Positions 33,524 through 42,368 are shown, counted from the stretch's first letter. The stretch is 64,000 bases of DNA from Flagellimonas marinaquae (GCF_023716465.1 NZ_CP092415.1:1341501-1405500); one strand, 5' to 3'. Notes: generated by a model not told the origin, from the letters alone. Numbers and translations: made by a program.

Positions 33524-35638
33524 TTAAAATTTATATTGAACAAATGCGGATAGATTTCTTCCTGGGTCGTTAATGGGCACTCGACCAAAATCAGCTTGAT
33601 TCACAAAAGAAAAGTTCAAGTGGTTATTGTAGGTCGCATCAAAAATGTTGGATGCAGCTACTCCCACTGTAAAATGTTTGAATGGTCTTGCACCAAAGCT
33701 CAAATCCACAACACCATAACCATCTGTAACCTGCTCTCCAAAAGACAGTGCAATGTCCGACTGTTCCGAAGTAAGGGTATAAGTGGCCTTGGCCCATATT
33801 TTCTCTTTTTCAAAATTAAGGTTAAAACGTGTCACTAGAGGTGGGGTCAACGGCAGGGATTCATTCAAATCCTTGTTTTTTGCATAAACATAGGACAACT
33901 CTGTTTTAAAGCTAAAGTCCTCCAAAAATGCCAACTCTCCATAAACTTCGAATCCTGTTTTGTATGCATCGTCCAAATTCACGAACCGTTTAACTTCGGT
34001 CGGTTCTGCCATTGGCATATATTTTTTGTCCAAAGTTGGGTCAATTACCGGAACAATATAGTTGTCGTAAATGGAATAATAAACCGATGCTCCATAGTCC
34101 AAACGGTTAAAAAAGTAATTCTCAAAGTCTGTTTTTGTTTTGATCCCCAGCTCAAATTGATTATTTACCTCGGCATCCAGATTGGGATTTCCCACATATT
34201 CGAATGGGTCCTGCCCCACAGTAAAGTGGTTGATATACCTCTCGATCATGTTCGCTGATCGCACACCTCTACCAAAGGCCAACTCTAACAAGACATCCGA
34301 AGACACCATATATTTGAAGGAGGCTGTTGTACTTATATTGTGCTCGGTTCGAGTATCCAAATCGGGATATTCTGCGATAAAATCATCGGAAGGGTCATCG
34401 GATTTGGAACGAACCATATCGTACCTTGCCCCGACGTTGAGCAAAAGCTTGGTGGATAACGGATATTTTGCCTCTACGAACAATCCGTAATCATCTATTT
34501 GGGAATCTTGCCAAACACCATCCACAAACTCCATGGGAGCGGGCAGTGGATCTCCCGTCATCATGTTCCTTTTCACCAAACGGGTTCTTTCACCCGTTCT
34601 TCCTACGGAGAATGCATCCAATCCCGTGTAGAGCTTTATATCTGAACCGGGGCGCCATTCCAATTCGACCCTGCCACCAATTGTAATCGCATCCACTTCC
34701 GAAACTGCCTCTGTCATCATAAAGCTAGGTCTCAGTTCGTTGGTCATTACATGATCTACCTTGGAACGGTACACCTTAGCGTTCAAGGTTTTTAATCCAT
34801 CGGAAATATTGTCCAATTTATAATCTACCGAAAGTACGTTGCTATCGTCTATTTCGGTATCCATGGGCAGACCGGCATGCAGCACATCCCTTCCGAAGGA
34901 TTGTCTAAAACCAACTTGCAATCTTTGGTTTTCCGTTGGATTAAAGCCTACTTGCACTCCATAATCCGTACTTCTGAATGATGATGGTATTTCGTTGCCA
35001 TCCCCATCTTGGTAATTTCCAAAATCACGATACCCAAAGTTCAGGTTTACATCGAACTGCTCTCCAACATATTTTAAATTAGCGAAACTTGTAAGGGCGT
35101 TTCCATTGTTCTCGCCACCAAAATTAACGGTACCATGGTAACCTTTTGCTTGCTTTTCCACCTCTTGGGTCACCAAGTTTACAATTCCACCAAAAGTTGG
35201 ACCATACCTAAAGGTATACGGCCCTTTTACAACTTCTACGCGTTCAATCTCCTCGGGAATTACATGGGTGGTTATGGGATCCATTCGGTTGGGGCAGGCA
35301 TGCATAACTTTGGTACCGCCATTGAACTGGACATTCAATTGCTCGTATTGGGAAGCACGAAACGATGGGTCTATTGCATAATTCCCCCGTTTGATCAACC
35401 CAAAGCCATTAATGTCCTTAAATAGATCGGCTACATTTTTGGATTGCACAATTTTTCGCGCCGGCTCACTTTTAAAGGTAGAAAAAACAGGGTCTGTCTT
35501 TCTCTTTCCTTCTACCAGTACTTCGTCCAATTGCACCGGCTCTTTGGTCAAGGTATCTTGTTCGGTAGACTGTTGCGCGTACAGCACACCGGTACCCATA
35601 AGCAAAACACATAGTTTTGCCAGTATACTTTTATTCAT
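33524..35638 (-). CDS. TonB-dependent receptor with an OprC/NosA-type copper site
   Basis: This 704-residue outer-membrane receptor has a signal peptide (about 1-21), a plug domain (about 60-165) and a 22-strand barrel ending in an aromatic residue (VQYKF). The plug contains MHACPNRMDP, with Cys115 and Met119 as CxxxM; the barrel has HVM, with His296 and Met298 as HxM. In Pseudomonas OprC the copper ligands are Cys143/Met147 and His323/Met325, so motif types and spacing (181 versus 180 residues) nearly coincide. This strongly suggests ionic copper import. It follows the Cys-motif small protein gene after 64 nt, as one operon. Confidence 0.9.
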   Translation of the reverse strand: MNKSILAKLCVLLMGTGVLYAQQSTEQDTLTKEPVQLDEVLVEGKRKTDPVFSTFKSEPARKIVQSKNVADLFKDINGFGLIKRGNYAIDPSFRASQYEQLNVQFNGGTKVMHACPNRMDPITTHVIPEEIERVEVVKGPYTFRYGPTFGGIVNLVTQEVEKQAKGYHGTVNFGGENNGNALTSFANLKYVGEQFDVNLNFGYRDFGNYQDGDGNEIPSSFRSTDYGVQVGFNPTENQRLQVGFRQSFGRDVLHAGLPMDTEIDDSNVLSVDYKLDNISDGLKTLNAKVYRSKVDHVMTNELRPSFMMTEAVSEVDAITIGGRVELEWRPGSDIKLYTGLDAFSVGRTGERTRLVKRNMMTGDPLPAPMEFVDGVWQDSQIDDYGLFVEAKYPLSTKLLLNVGARYDMVRSKSDDPSDDFIAEYPDLDTRTEHNISTTASFKYMVSSDVLLELAFGRGVRSANMIERYINHFTVGQDPFEYVGNPNLDAEVNNQFELGIKTKTDFENYFFNRLDYGASVYYSIYDNYIVPVIDPTLDKKYMPMAEPTEVKRFVNLDDAYKTGFEVYGELAFLEDFSFKTELSYVYAKNKDLNESLPLTPPLVTRFNLNFEKEKIWAKATYTLTSEQSDIALSFGEQVTDGYGVVDLSFGARPFKHFTVGVAASNIFDATYNNHLNFSFVNQADFGRVPINDPGRNLSAFVQYKF

Positions 35639-35702
35639 TTTGATTATTGTTTAAGATTTAACATGCATGGTCCAGGCTACAGACCATTTTCAGAAAAAAA
35701 CC

Positions 35703-36098
35703 TTAAACCCTTGGTGGTTCTAATGGGGTATCGGTAAAACTATATGTGTAGTGATCCTTGTGATAAAATACGTTTAGACCGTTTTCATCACTACGGAAAA
35801 GAAAAACTTTAGGCAATTCCATATAAAACACCAAAACCTCCTCCCAACCAATTTGTGGAAAGGGCTCGTCGTCTTCGGTTTGTGCGTTGAGCATTTGTGC
35901 CAAAACACATTTTCCATCACAGTTCAATTCGGGCACATCCTTGTTTTCGCAAAGTTGTTCTACAAAACCTTCCCTATCCAAACTGTAATACACATACATG
36001 GAAGAAAAACGAAGATTGCTCATCAGTATTAAGCTGATGAACAAGCCCGTATAAACTGTTCTAAAATTGAATATGGAAACAATTCTTCGCAAAAACAT
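35703..36098 (-). CDS. Small membrane-anchored protein with a CxGKC-type cysteine motif, copper-locus partner
   Basis: This 131-residue protein has one N-terminal hydrophobic segment (VYTGLFISLILMSNL) and then Cys50, Cys60 and Cys64 in LCENKDVPELNCDGKCVL. The NCDGKC core could bind a thiophilic metal. It lies directly upstream of the copper-type TonB receptor in the same operon and has an exact -7 box 12 nt before its ATG. I know no characterised family; a role in copper handling in the periplasm is inference from context and cysteines. Confidence 0.75.
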   Translation of the reverse strand: MFLRRIVSIFNFRTVYTGLFISLILMSNLRFSSMYVYYSLDREGFVEQLCENKDVPELNCDGKCVLAQMLNAQTEDDEPFPQIGWEEVLVFYMELPKVFLFRSDENGLNVFYHKDHYTYSFTDTPLEPPRV

Positions 36099-36109
36099 GA
36101 ATTTGAAAG

Positions 36110-36117
36110 CAAATATA
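36110..36117 (-). promoter_or_regulatory. Minus-strand -7 box TATATTTG of the copper-receptor operon
   Basis: Exact TAnnTTTG on the minus strand, 11 nt before the ATG at 36098. The next divergent box is about 90 bp away. Confidence 0.55.
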
Positions 36118-36203
36118 TTCGTAGTCCCTATTGTTTTTTATGACAAAAATCATCTTACCGGATTTAATGATTGCGAATTGTATGATAGTGTTTGTGGTAT
36201 GGT

Positions 36204-36211
36204 TATTTTTG
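36204..36211 (+). promoter_or_regulatory. Promoter -7 box TATTTTTG for the Met-rich lipoprotein
   Basis: Exact TAnnTTTG, 17 nt before the ATG at 36229; it supports this start over the in-frame ATG at 36067. Confidence 0.55.
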
Positions 36212-36228
36212 TGCAAAATTTGTACACA

Positions 36229-36663
36229 ATGAAAAAATTCCAAGCCATTTTAATTTGCTCTGTCCTATTCTTGAGTTTTTCCTGTAAAGAGGAAAAAAAA
36301 TCGACGGAAGAGTCCTCCCAAATGAAAAAGGTAATGGCCATCCATGACGAGGTAATGCCTAAGATGAGCACCATAGGAAAGCTTGTTGGCGAAATAAAGC
36401 CAAAAGTGGATTCCACCGAAATGGGACAGAATTACGAAGTAGCCATGAAGGATCTACAAGAAGCCAATAGGGCCATGATGGACTGGATGAAGGATTTTGG
36501 AGACAGGTTTGACCACGAAGAAATATTGGAAGGAAAAGAGCTTTCCGAAGAAAAGCAACAGTGGCTGGACGAAGAAGAGGAAAAGGTAAAAGTGGTGAAG
36601 GACAAGATCAATGGCAGCATTGAGCGCGCGCAGGCACTGCTTGCCAAGGATACTGTGCAATAA
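36229..36663 (+). CDS. Methionine-rich helical lipoprotein of unknown function
   Basis: From the ATG at 36229 (MKKFQAILICSVLFLSFSC) it is 144 residues with a lipoprotein signal, Cys19 lipidated. The upstream ATG at 36067 is rejected because it lies before the promoter and would bury the signal peptide. The mature protein is highly charged and helical, with clustered Met and His (MKKVMAIHDEVMPKM, ANRAMMDWMKDFGDRFDHEE). It resembles proteins loosely labelled viral A-type inclusion protein in Flavobacteria. It is divergent from the copper-type receptor operon, so Met/His metal binding is possible but unproven. Its stop abuts the gldD stop. Confidence 0.8.
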   Translation: MKKFQAILICSVLFLSFSCKEEKKSTEESSQMKKVMAIHDEVMPKMSTIGKLVGEIKPKVDSTEMGQNYEVAMKDLQEANRAMMDWMKDFGDRFDHEEILEGKELSEEKQQWLDEEEEKVKVVKDKINGSIERAQALLAKDTVQ

Positions 36664-37221
36664 TCAGTTTTTCCATTCCAGACTTTCCATAATTTTCCTG
36701 ATATCGTTCTGCAGATATATAGCGGCCGGTAAAATGGAATCGTAATTGGGTTTTGCGTAAAAATACAGGGATCCGGTTACAAAGTGGTTAATACTGTCCG
36801 TTACATAAAACTGGGATTGCGATGCGGCATTGCCACTTACTTCATAAAACATCCCATAGACCTTTTTCTCGGCATTGATAAAAGGTTGCTCAACAATATT
36901 GTCGGCCTTGACCACATGTTCGTACGACAATTTTTGTGCATCTACCAATAAGGTATCCAGGTTACCCCGCACAGGCTTGTACGTTAAATATATAGACCCG
37001 TTCATAATAGGATAGTCCAGAACCAAAGAACAATCCTTGTTTTCTTTTATATTGGAAAGTGTGTTCTTATTAAAGGTGTATACACAGTCGGCATCGGTAA
37101 TTGTGTATTGGGCGGTTGGATAATCCAAATGCAACATGGCCTTGGGCTTTGGCAACACATCATCCTTACAGCTTAAAAATAGGGAGGTTACCATAACTAA
37201 AATCAAAATTTTATGTTTCAT
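36664..37221 (-). CDS. gldD: Gliding motility lipoprotein GldD
   Basis: This 185-residue lipoprotein (FLSC lipobox, Cys18) begins its mature part KDDVLPKPKAMLHLDYP, typical of GldD. It is needed for type IX secretion and gliding in Flavobacterium johnsoniae. The gene overlaps gldE by 11 nt, in the conserved order mutY-ssb-gldE-gldD. Its stop is directly against that of the convergent lipoprotein gene, leaving no intergenic base. Confidence 0.92.
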   Translation of the reverse strand: MKHKILILVMVTSLFLSCKDDVLPKPKAMLHLDYPTAQYTITDADCVYTFNKNTLSNIKENKDCSLVLDYPIMNGSIYLTYKPVRGNLDTLLVDAQKLSYEHVVKADNIVEQPFINAEKKVYGMFYEVSGNAASQSQFYVTDSINHFVTGSLYFYAKPNYDSILPAAIYLQNDIRKIMESLEWKN

Positions 37222-38521
37222 GTGGCAATGTAACTTTTATTCGTTTTAATCTTTTCTTGTCCATGCTCTCCACAATAAAGCGGTAGTCCTTGAACATAAC
37301 TTTTTCTCCGATCTTGGGAAAACTGCCCGATATTTCCAACACAAATCCCGCTATGGTCTCGGATTCTCCTTTCTTGCTCTCGAACTCCTCTTCTTCTTCA
37401 ATTTTTACGACCCGATAGAAATCCTTTAAGGCCGTTTTGCCATCGAAAACATAATTATGGTCGTCCAATTTGGAGAATACCAGATCTTCGTCGTCGAACT
37501 CATCACTAATATCCCCAACGATCTCCTCTATTATATCTTCCAAGGTAACAATTCCAGAGGTGCCGCCATATTCGTCCACGACCACGGCCAAATGGTTCTT
37601 TTTTTCCTGAAACTCTAGCAACAAATCGTCCAATTTTTTGTTTTCCGGGACAAAGTAAGGCTCTCGTATCAAGGACATCCAATTAAAGGTTTTTCTATCG
37701 ATATAAGGCAAAAGGTCTTTCACGTAAAGTACACCCAAAACATTATCCATATTTTCCGAAAATACCGGAATTCTAGAATAGCCGTTTTTCTTTATCTCCT
37801 CGATTACCTCCGGGAATTTCATTTTCTCGTTGACGGCAAAAATATCTATCCGCGGTCGCATTACCTGCTTGGTATCGGTATTGCCAAACGTTACGATGCC
37901 TTCCAATATTTTCTGTTCTTCTTTGGTGGTATCCCCCTCGGAGGCCAGTTCGAGCGCTTGCGATAGGTGATTAATGCTTAAATTGGATTTTTTCTTTCCC
38001 AACTTATCTTCCATGTATAATGTAATCGACCGCATTGGGGAACTTAAAGGGGTAAATATATAATTGAGTCCTTTTAGTGGAATGGCCATAAAATGGGAAA
38101 ACTGAACACGATTGCGGTTCGCGTAGATTTTGGGCAAGATCTCACCGAACATTAATATTAAGAAAGTGGCCACTACCACTTCCAATAAAAAGCGCAAGGT
38201 TCCTTCGATTCCTTCAAAAATGGTATCGCCAATGGAACTAAATAGTAGAACAATTCCAATATTGATGGCATTGTTGGTGATCAGTATGGTGGCCAGCAAC
38301 TTTTTGGGCTTGTCCAACAATTGTACAACAAGTTTGCCTCGTTGGGAATCGTTTTCCTGCATTTCGTTCAAATTGGTCTGCGAGAGACCAAAAAGTGCCA
38401 CTTCTGCGGCCGAAATTAATGCGGAGCATGCCAATAGCAGTACCAGCACAACAATTTTTAAGGTGAAGAGTCCACTAAAAGTGGTAAGATAAATTGCCAA
38501 ACTATGGGGCTCGGGATCCAA
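37211..38521 (-). CDS. gldE: Gliding motility-associated GldE (CNNM/CBS hemolysin-C family)
   Basis: This 436-residue membrane protein has a DUF21/CNNM domain of about four helices (residues 15-190, with EVALFGLSQTNLNEM), two CBS domains (about 205-330, including VVDEYGGTSGIVTLEDIIEEIVGDI) and a C-terminal CorC/HlyC transporter-associated domain (350-430). GldE is linked genetically to GldD in gliding. It lies between ssb and gldD, overlapping the latter. Confidence 0.94.
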   Translation of the reverse strand: MDPEPHSLAIYLTTFSGLFTLKIVVLVLLLACSALISAAEVALFGLSQTNLNEMQENDSQRGKLVVQLLDKPKKLLATILITNNAINIGIVLLFSSIGDTIFEGIEGTLRFLLEVVVATFLILMFGEILPKIYANRNRVQFSHFMAIPLKGLNYIFTPLSSPMRSITLYMEDKLGKKKSNLSINHLSQALELASEGDTTKEEQKILEGIVTFGNTDTKQVMRPRIDIFAVNEKMKFPEVIEEIKKNGYSRIPVFSENMDNVLGVLYVKDLLPYIDRKTFNWMSLIREPYFVPENKKLDDLLLEFQEKKNHLAVVVDEYGGTSGIVTLEDIIEEIVGDISDEFDDEDLVFSKLDDHNYVFDGKTALKDFYRVVKIEEEEEFESKKGESETIAGFVLEISGSFPKIGEKVMFKDYRFIVESMDKKRLKRIKVTLPHET

Positions 38522-38550
38522 TTTAATATTGCTTTTTTAATCTTTAGTTC

Positions 38551-39033
38551 TTAGAATGGTAGGTCGTCATCCTCTTCTTCTGAATTTTGAATAGGCGCCG
38601 AAGGTCTTTCCTGCTTGGATGGTTCTTGGTAGTTCGAAGACGACGGGGATGTCTGTGCATTCACCGTTCCTCCTTGTCCGGCGGACAGGCTTTCCTTTTT
38701 GGTCGTTAAAAAGGTAAAATCCTGTACGTGTACTTCGGTAGTGTATCGGGTATTTCCGTCCTCACCCTGCCATTGTCTGTTTTTTAAACGGCCCTCCACA
38801 TATACTTTATCGCCTTTGCTCAGGTATTTTTCACAAATTTCAGCAGCCTTGTTCCGTACCACAATGTTGTGCCAATCCGTATTGGTAACTCTTTCGCCCG
38901 TTTGCCTGTTGGTATAGGTCTCGTTGGTGGCCAAGGGAAATCTGCCGATACAATTGCCTCCTTCAAAGTAGTGTACTTTGACTTCGTCCCCCAAATGCCC
39001 GATCAGCATTACTTTGTTTAATGTTCCGCTCAT
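38551..39033 (-). CDS. ssb: Single-stranded DNA-binding protein
   Basis: A 160-residue SSB with an N-terminal OB fold (LNKVMLIGHLGDEVKV, WHNIVVRNKAAEICEKYLSKGDKVYVEGRL), a flexible Gln/Ser/Pro linker, and the acidic tail EEEDDDLPF that recruits repair and replication partners. It sits between mutY and gldE with short gaps. Confidence 0.96.
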   Translation of the reverse strand: MSGTLNKVMLIGHLGDEVKVHYFEGGNCIGRFPLATNETYTNRQTGERVTNTDWHNIVVRNKAAEICEKYLSKGDKVYVEGRLKNRQWQGEDGNTRYTTEVHVQDFTFLTTKKESLSAGQGGTVNAQTSPSSSNYQEPSKQERPSAPIQNSEEEDDDLPF

Positions 39034-39056
39034 ATTTCTTTAATTAATCAAAAGTA

Positions 39057-40097
39057 CTAAATTTTAAATGTCTTGATAAAATCTGCTATCAAAACTGGTA
39101 CAGGAAAATCGCCTATCTTTTTCCAGGGCGTTCCCTCCTCTAAGATATAGGAAGTTTTTAGGATCCAAAATTTTGTGTGCAAATGTTGATGGGACAATTT
39201 GTGCACAATGGTTTCATTATTATATAAGGATAAGGACTCATATTCCGGCAATTGGCCATTCCCTTGGATTAAAAGTTTTAGTTCCTCCGCCTTAAGGTTC
39301 TTATCGGACTCTACAAGAGGAAACTGATACAGATTTTGCCAAATACCCTTTGCTGTTCTTTGCTCCAAGATGGTATTATTTTCCGGATCGATGGGAATTA
39401 CATAATTAAAATAGCGGTTCTTTACCTTGGTCTTGTTCAGTTTTAGAGGTAGCTCACTCACTTTTCCATCTTTGACAGCTACACAACTTTCCTGCAAGGG
39501 GCACAATAAACAGTAGGTTTTTTTGGGGGCGCATTGTACGGCTCCAAATTCCATTATACCTTGATTGTAATCCCTAATGTTCCCTGAATCCATTACCTCT
39601 CGGGCCAATTCCTTAAAATATCTGATGCCCTTGGTACTATTAATAGGTATATCTACTCCAAAATATCGGGACAATACACGATATACATTTCCGTCCACAA
39701 CCGGTTCCGGAGCATCAAAACAAAAAGATGCAATGGCACTTGCGGTGTAATCGCCAACCCCTTTTAACGTTTTTAACTCTTTATATGTATTGGGAAATTG
39801 GCCATCAAAATTGTTCGCTACTATTTTTGCTGTGGCATGCAGGTTTCGCGCTCGGGAATAGTATCCTAGCCCCTGCCATAGTTTCAACACTTGTTCTTCT
39901 GGTGCTTTGGCAAGATCTTGAACCGTTGGGAAAGCATCAACAAATCGCAAATAATAGGGCATACCTTGCACAACGCGAGTCTGTTGGAGTATAATTTCCG
40001 ATAACCAAACCTTATATGGGTCACGTGTTCTTCTCCATGGCAGATCTCTCTGATTTTCATGGTACCAATTCAGGATTTTTTGGGCAAAACTCATCAA
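39057..40097 (-). CDS. mutY: A/G-specific adenine glycosylase
   Basis: Removes adenine mispaired with 8-oxoguanine. The 346-residue protein has the HhH-GPD core (ILQQTRVVQGMPYY, LKGVGDYTASAIASF with the catalytic Asp shortly after in EPVVDGNVYRV), the 4Fe-4S ligand pattern Cys-x6-Cys-x2-Cys-x5-Cys (CAPKKTYCLLCPLQESC), and a C-terminal NUDIX-like 8-oxoG recognition domain (from about 230). It is divergent from the HU gene. Confidence 0.97.
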   Translation of the reverse strand: MMSFAQKILNWYHENQRDLPWRRTRDPYKVWLSEIILQQTRVVQGMPYYLRFVDAFPTVQDLAKAPEEQVLKLWQGLGYYSRARNLHATAKIVANNFDGQFPNTYKELKTLKGVGDYTASAIASFCFDAPEPVVDGNVYRVLSRYFGVDIPINSTKGIRYFKELAREVMDSGNIRDYNQGIMEFGAVQCAPKKTYCLLCPLQESCVAVKDGKVSELPLKLNKTKVKNRYFNYVIPIDPENNTILEQRTAKGIWQNLYQFPLVESDKNLKAEELKLLIQGNGQLPEYESLSLYNNETIVHKLSHQHLHTKFWILKTSYILEEGTPWKKIGDFPVPVLIADFIKTFKI

Positions 40098-40175
40098 AGA
40101 AAGTAATAAAGGTCAAATGTATCAGTTTATATACTTAAAATTAAAGGGTTAAAGGGAAAGATTAATTATAATGTT

Positions 40176-40183
40176 TATATTTG
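40176..40183 (+). promoter_or_regulatory. Promoter -7 box TATATTTG of the HU gene
   Basis: Exact TAnnTTTG, 35 nt before the HU ATG at 40219. Confidence 0.6.
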
Positions 40184-40218
40184 CAAGCCGAAAAAAATTA
40201 GAAAATTAATAAGACGAA

Positions 40219-40509
40219 ATGACGAAAGCAGATATTGTAACTAGGATCTCAGAAAAACTAGGTATTGAAAAAGGAGACGTGCAAGCGACAGTTGAATCCT
40301 TTATGGAGGAGGTTAAATCATCTTTAGAGAATGGAGACAATGTTTATTTAAGAGGTTTTGGTAGCTTTATCATCAAGACCAGAGCGGAAAAAACAGGTAG
40401 GAACATTTCCAAGAACACTACCATAAAAATTCCTGCACACAATATTCCTGCTTTTAAGCCGGCCAAAGTATTTGTGGAGGGCGTAAAGACCAATGTACAA
40501 GTAAAATAA
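40219..40509 (+). CDS. HU/IHF family DNA-binding protein
   Basis: This 96-residue histone-like protein has the helical dimer part (TKADIVTRISEKLGIEKGDVQATVESF) and the beta-arm region (VYLRGFGSFIIKTRAEKTGRN, then the family-typical IKIPAHNIPAFKPAK). It bends and compacts DNA as a dimer. It lies upstream of a 29-residue basic protein and RNase E/G, a recurrent Bacteroidota arrangement. Confidence 0.96.
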   Translation: MTKADIVTRISEKLGIEKGDVQATVESFMEEVKSSLENGDNVYLRGFGSFIIKTRAEKTGRNISKNTTIKIPAHNIPAFKPAKVFVEGVKTNVQVK

Positions 40510-40539
40510 TATAATTAACAACTCAAAAGCAAGAGCCAT

Positions 40540-40629
40540 ATGCCGAGTGGAAAAAAAAGAAAAAGACATAAGGTAGCCACGCACAAGCGCAAGAAGCGCA
40601 GAAGAGCTAACCGACACAAGAAAAAGTAG
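40540..40629 (+). CDS. 29-residue highly basic protein, probable small ribosomal protein
   Basis: This ORF, too short for usual gene lists, encodes a 29-residue protein with about 18 Lys/Arg, beginning MPSGKKRKRHKVATHKRKKR and ending NRHKKK. It matches the small basic proteins found at this place in Bacteroidota, which resemble the C-terminal region of mitochondrial AURKAIP1/COX24 (mS38). A role as a ribosomal protein is likely, not proven. It begins 30 nt after HU, and its stop codon lies inside a terminator stem, so the hairpin arm encodes its last residues. Confidence 0.85.
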   Translation: MPSGKKRKRHKVATHKRKKRRRANRHKKK

Positions 40630-40650
40630 TTGTTTCAACTACTTTTTCGT
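40621..40650 (+). terminator. Terminator overlapping the stop codon of the small basic protein
   Basis: AAAAAGTAGTTG and CAACTACTTTTT form a perfect 12-bp stem with a TTT loop. The TAG at 40627-40629 lies in the left arm. Confidence 0.85.
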
Positions 40651-40754
40651 TTTACCCAATTACGTTCTTTGACATAGAGATTCCAAAAACGAATTTCAAT
40701 CGGTTCGAAAAATAACCGATTCCATATATTGTTTAATCATTTGTCCCAAAATTC

Positions 40755-42332
40755 ATGTGGGATAAATTAAAATCGATTCAGGTGAATAGAGAATTAATAG
40801 TAAGATCTACGCCGGAAGCAGTCGATTTTGCCTTATTAAAGGATGGAAAATTAGTAGAATTACACAAAGAAGAAGACAACAACAACTTTTCCGTAGGGGA
40901 TATTTTCCTAGCCAAGATTAGAAAACCCGTAACGGGCCTTAATGCGGCTTTCGTTAACGTAGGTTATGAAAAAGATGCGTTCCTGCACTACCATGACCTC
41001 GGACCACAACTGTCTTCCATGTTGAAATTTATCAAAAAAGCTAAAACAGGGAAGTTAAAGGACTACACCCTAAAAGATTTTCCATTTGAAAAAGATATTG
41101 ACAAGAATGGCAGCATCAACGATGTATTAAAAGCCAATCAGTCGCTACTCGTACAAATTGTAAAAGAACCCATCTCCACCAAGGGACCAAGAATAAGCTC
41201 CGAGCTTTCTATCGCTGGGCGATACTTGGTAATGGTGCCTTTTTCAGATAGAGTTTCGGTATCCCAAAAGATAGCGAGCAAAGAAGAAAAGGACCGACTT
41301 ATTAGACTTGTAAAAAGTATAAAACCCAAAGGATTTGGTGTAATTATCCGTACCGTAGCAGAAGGCAAAAAGGTTGCAGAACTGGACAAAGATCTCCAGA
41401 ACTTGTTATCCAAATGGGTAGCAATGTGCAAGAAATTGCAAAGAGCGCCCCATCCATCCAAAGTATTGGTGGAATTGAACAGGGCCTCCTCCATCCTTAG
41501 GGATGTATTCAACGATTCCTTTACCGGAATCCATGTTGATGATGAAACGCTTTACAACCAAATCAAGGATTATGTGCACGAAATCGCACCAGAAAAAGAA
41601 TCCATTGTAAAGCAATACACCGGTTCGGCACCCATTTTTGAAAAATTTGGTATTGAACGCCAAATAAAAACCTCGTTTGGCCGAACTGCATCCATGAGCC
41701 GAGGAGCTTATCTTGTAATTGAGCATACCGAAGCGCTGCACGTTATAGACGTAAACAGTGGTAACCGCTCCAACAAGGCAAAAAACCAAGAGGATACAGC
41801 ATTAGAGGTAAACCTATTGGCCGCTACCGAAATTGCAAGACAATTACGATTGCGGGACATGGGTGGAATCATCGTTGTGGATTTTATTGATATGACCAAA
41901 GGCGATCACCGCAGAAAACTGTACGATCACCTTAGGGAAGAAATGAAGGACGATAGGGCCAAACACAAAATTTTGCCCCCGAGTAAATTTGGACTTGTTC
42001 AAATTACACGACAAAGAGTGCGTCCGGAAATGAATATAAAAACCAGCGAGGAAAACCCGAACCTGGCGGGAGCCGAAGTAGAAGCTCCCATTGTGTTGAT
42101 CGATAAGATCCAAGCGGACTTGGAAAGAATCCTAAAACAAAAGCAAAAAAACAATGGAATTGTTCTTAATATCCATCCGTTTATTGCAGCTTACCTTACC
42201 AAAGGGTTCCCATCTATCCGTTCCAAATGGTTCAAAACCTATAAAAAATGGATAAAGATCCAACCTAGGGATGCTTACACGTATCTCGAATATCGTTTTA
42301 AGGATAAAGACGGTAAAACAATACGAGCATAA
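40755..42332 (+). CDS. rng: Ribonuclease E/G family endoribonuclease
   Basis: This 525-residue protein contains an S1 RNA-binding region (about 35-130, FSVGDIFLAKI), the RNase E/G catalytic core with metal-binding acids in LHVIDVNSGNRS and GGIIVVDFIDM, and ends shortly after the core. It lacks the long degradosome scaffold of RNase E, so it is RNase G-like. Cleaves AU-rich single-stranded RNA in rRNA and mRNA processing. It follows a terminator and is closed by another. Confidence 0.95.
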   Translation: MWDKLKSIQVNRELIVRSTPEAVDFALLKDGKLVELHKEEDNNNFSVGDIFLAKIRKPVTGLNAAFVNVGYEKDAFLHYHDLGPQLSSMLKFIKKAKTGKLKDYTLKDFPFEKDIDKNGSINDVLKANQSLLVQIVKEPISTKGPRISSELSIAGRYLVMVPFSDRVSVSQKIASKEEKDRLIRLVKSIKPKGFGVIIRTVAEGKKVAELDKDLQNLLSKWVAMCKKLQRAPHPSKVLVELNRASSILRDVFNDSFTGIHVDDETLYNQIKDYVHEIAPEKESIVKQYTGSAPIFEKFGIERQIKTSFGRTASMSRGAYLVIEHTEALHVIDVNSGNRSNKAKNQEDTALEVNLLAATEIARQLRLRDMGGIIVVDFIDMTKGDHRRKLYDHLREEMKDDRAKHKILPPSKFGLVQITRQRVRPEMNIKTSEENPNLAGAEVEAPIVLIDKIQADLERILKQKQKNNGIVLNIHPFIAAYLTKGFPSIRSKWFKTYKKWIKIQPRDAYTYLEYRFKDKDGKTIRA

Positions 42333-42335
42333 TAC

Positions 42336-42368
42336 AAAGCGACTCCATTTTTTTGGGGTCGCTTTTTT
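42336..42368 (+). terminator. Terminator of the RNase E/G gene
   Basis: AAAGCGACTCC and GGGGTCGCTTT pair with one U-G pair across a T-rich loop, followed by a T run. Confidence 0.8.

Noticed and set aside
36067..36228. Upstream in-frame start for the Met-rich lipoprotein
   Set aside because: It would place 54 residues before a clear lipoprotein signal and lies upstream of the -7 box.
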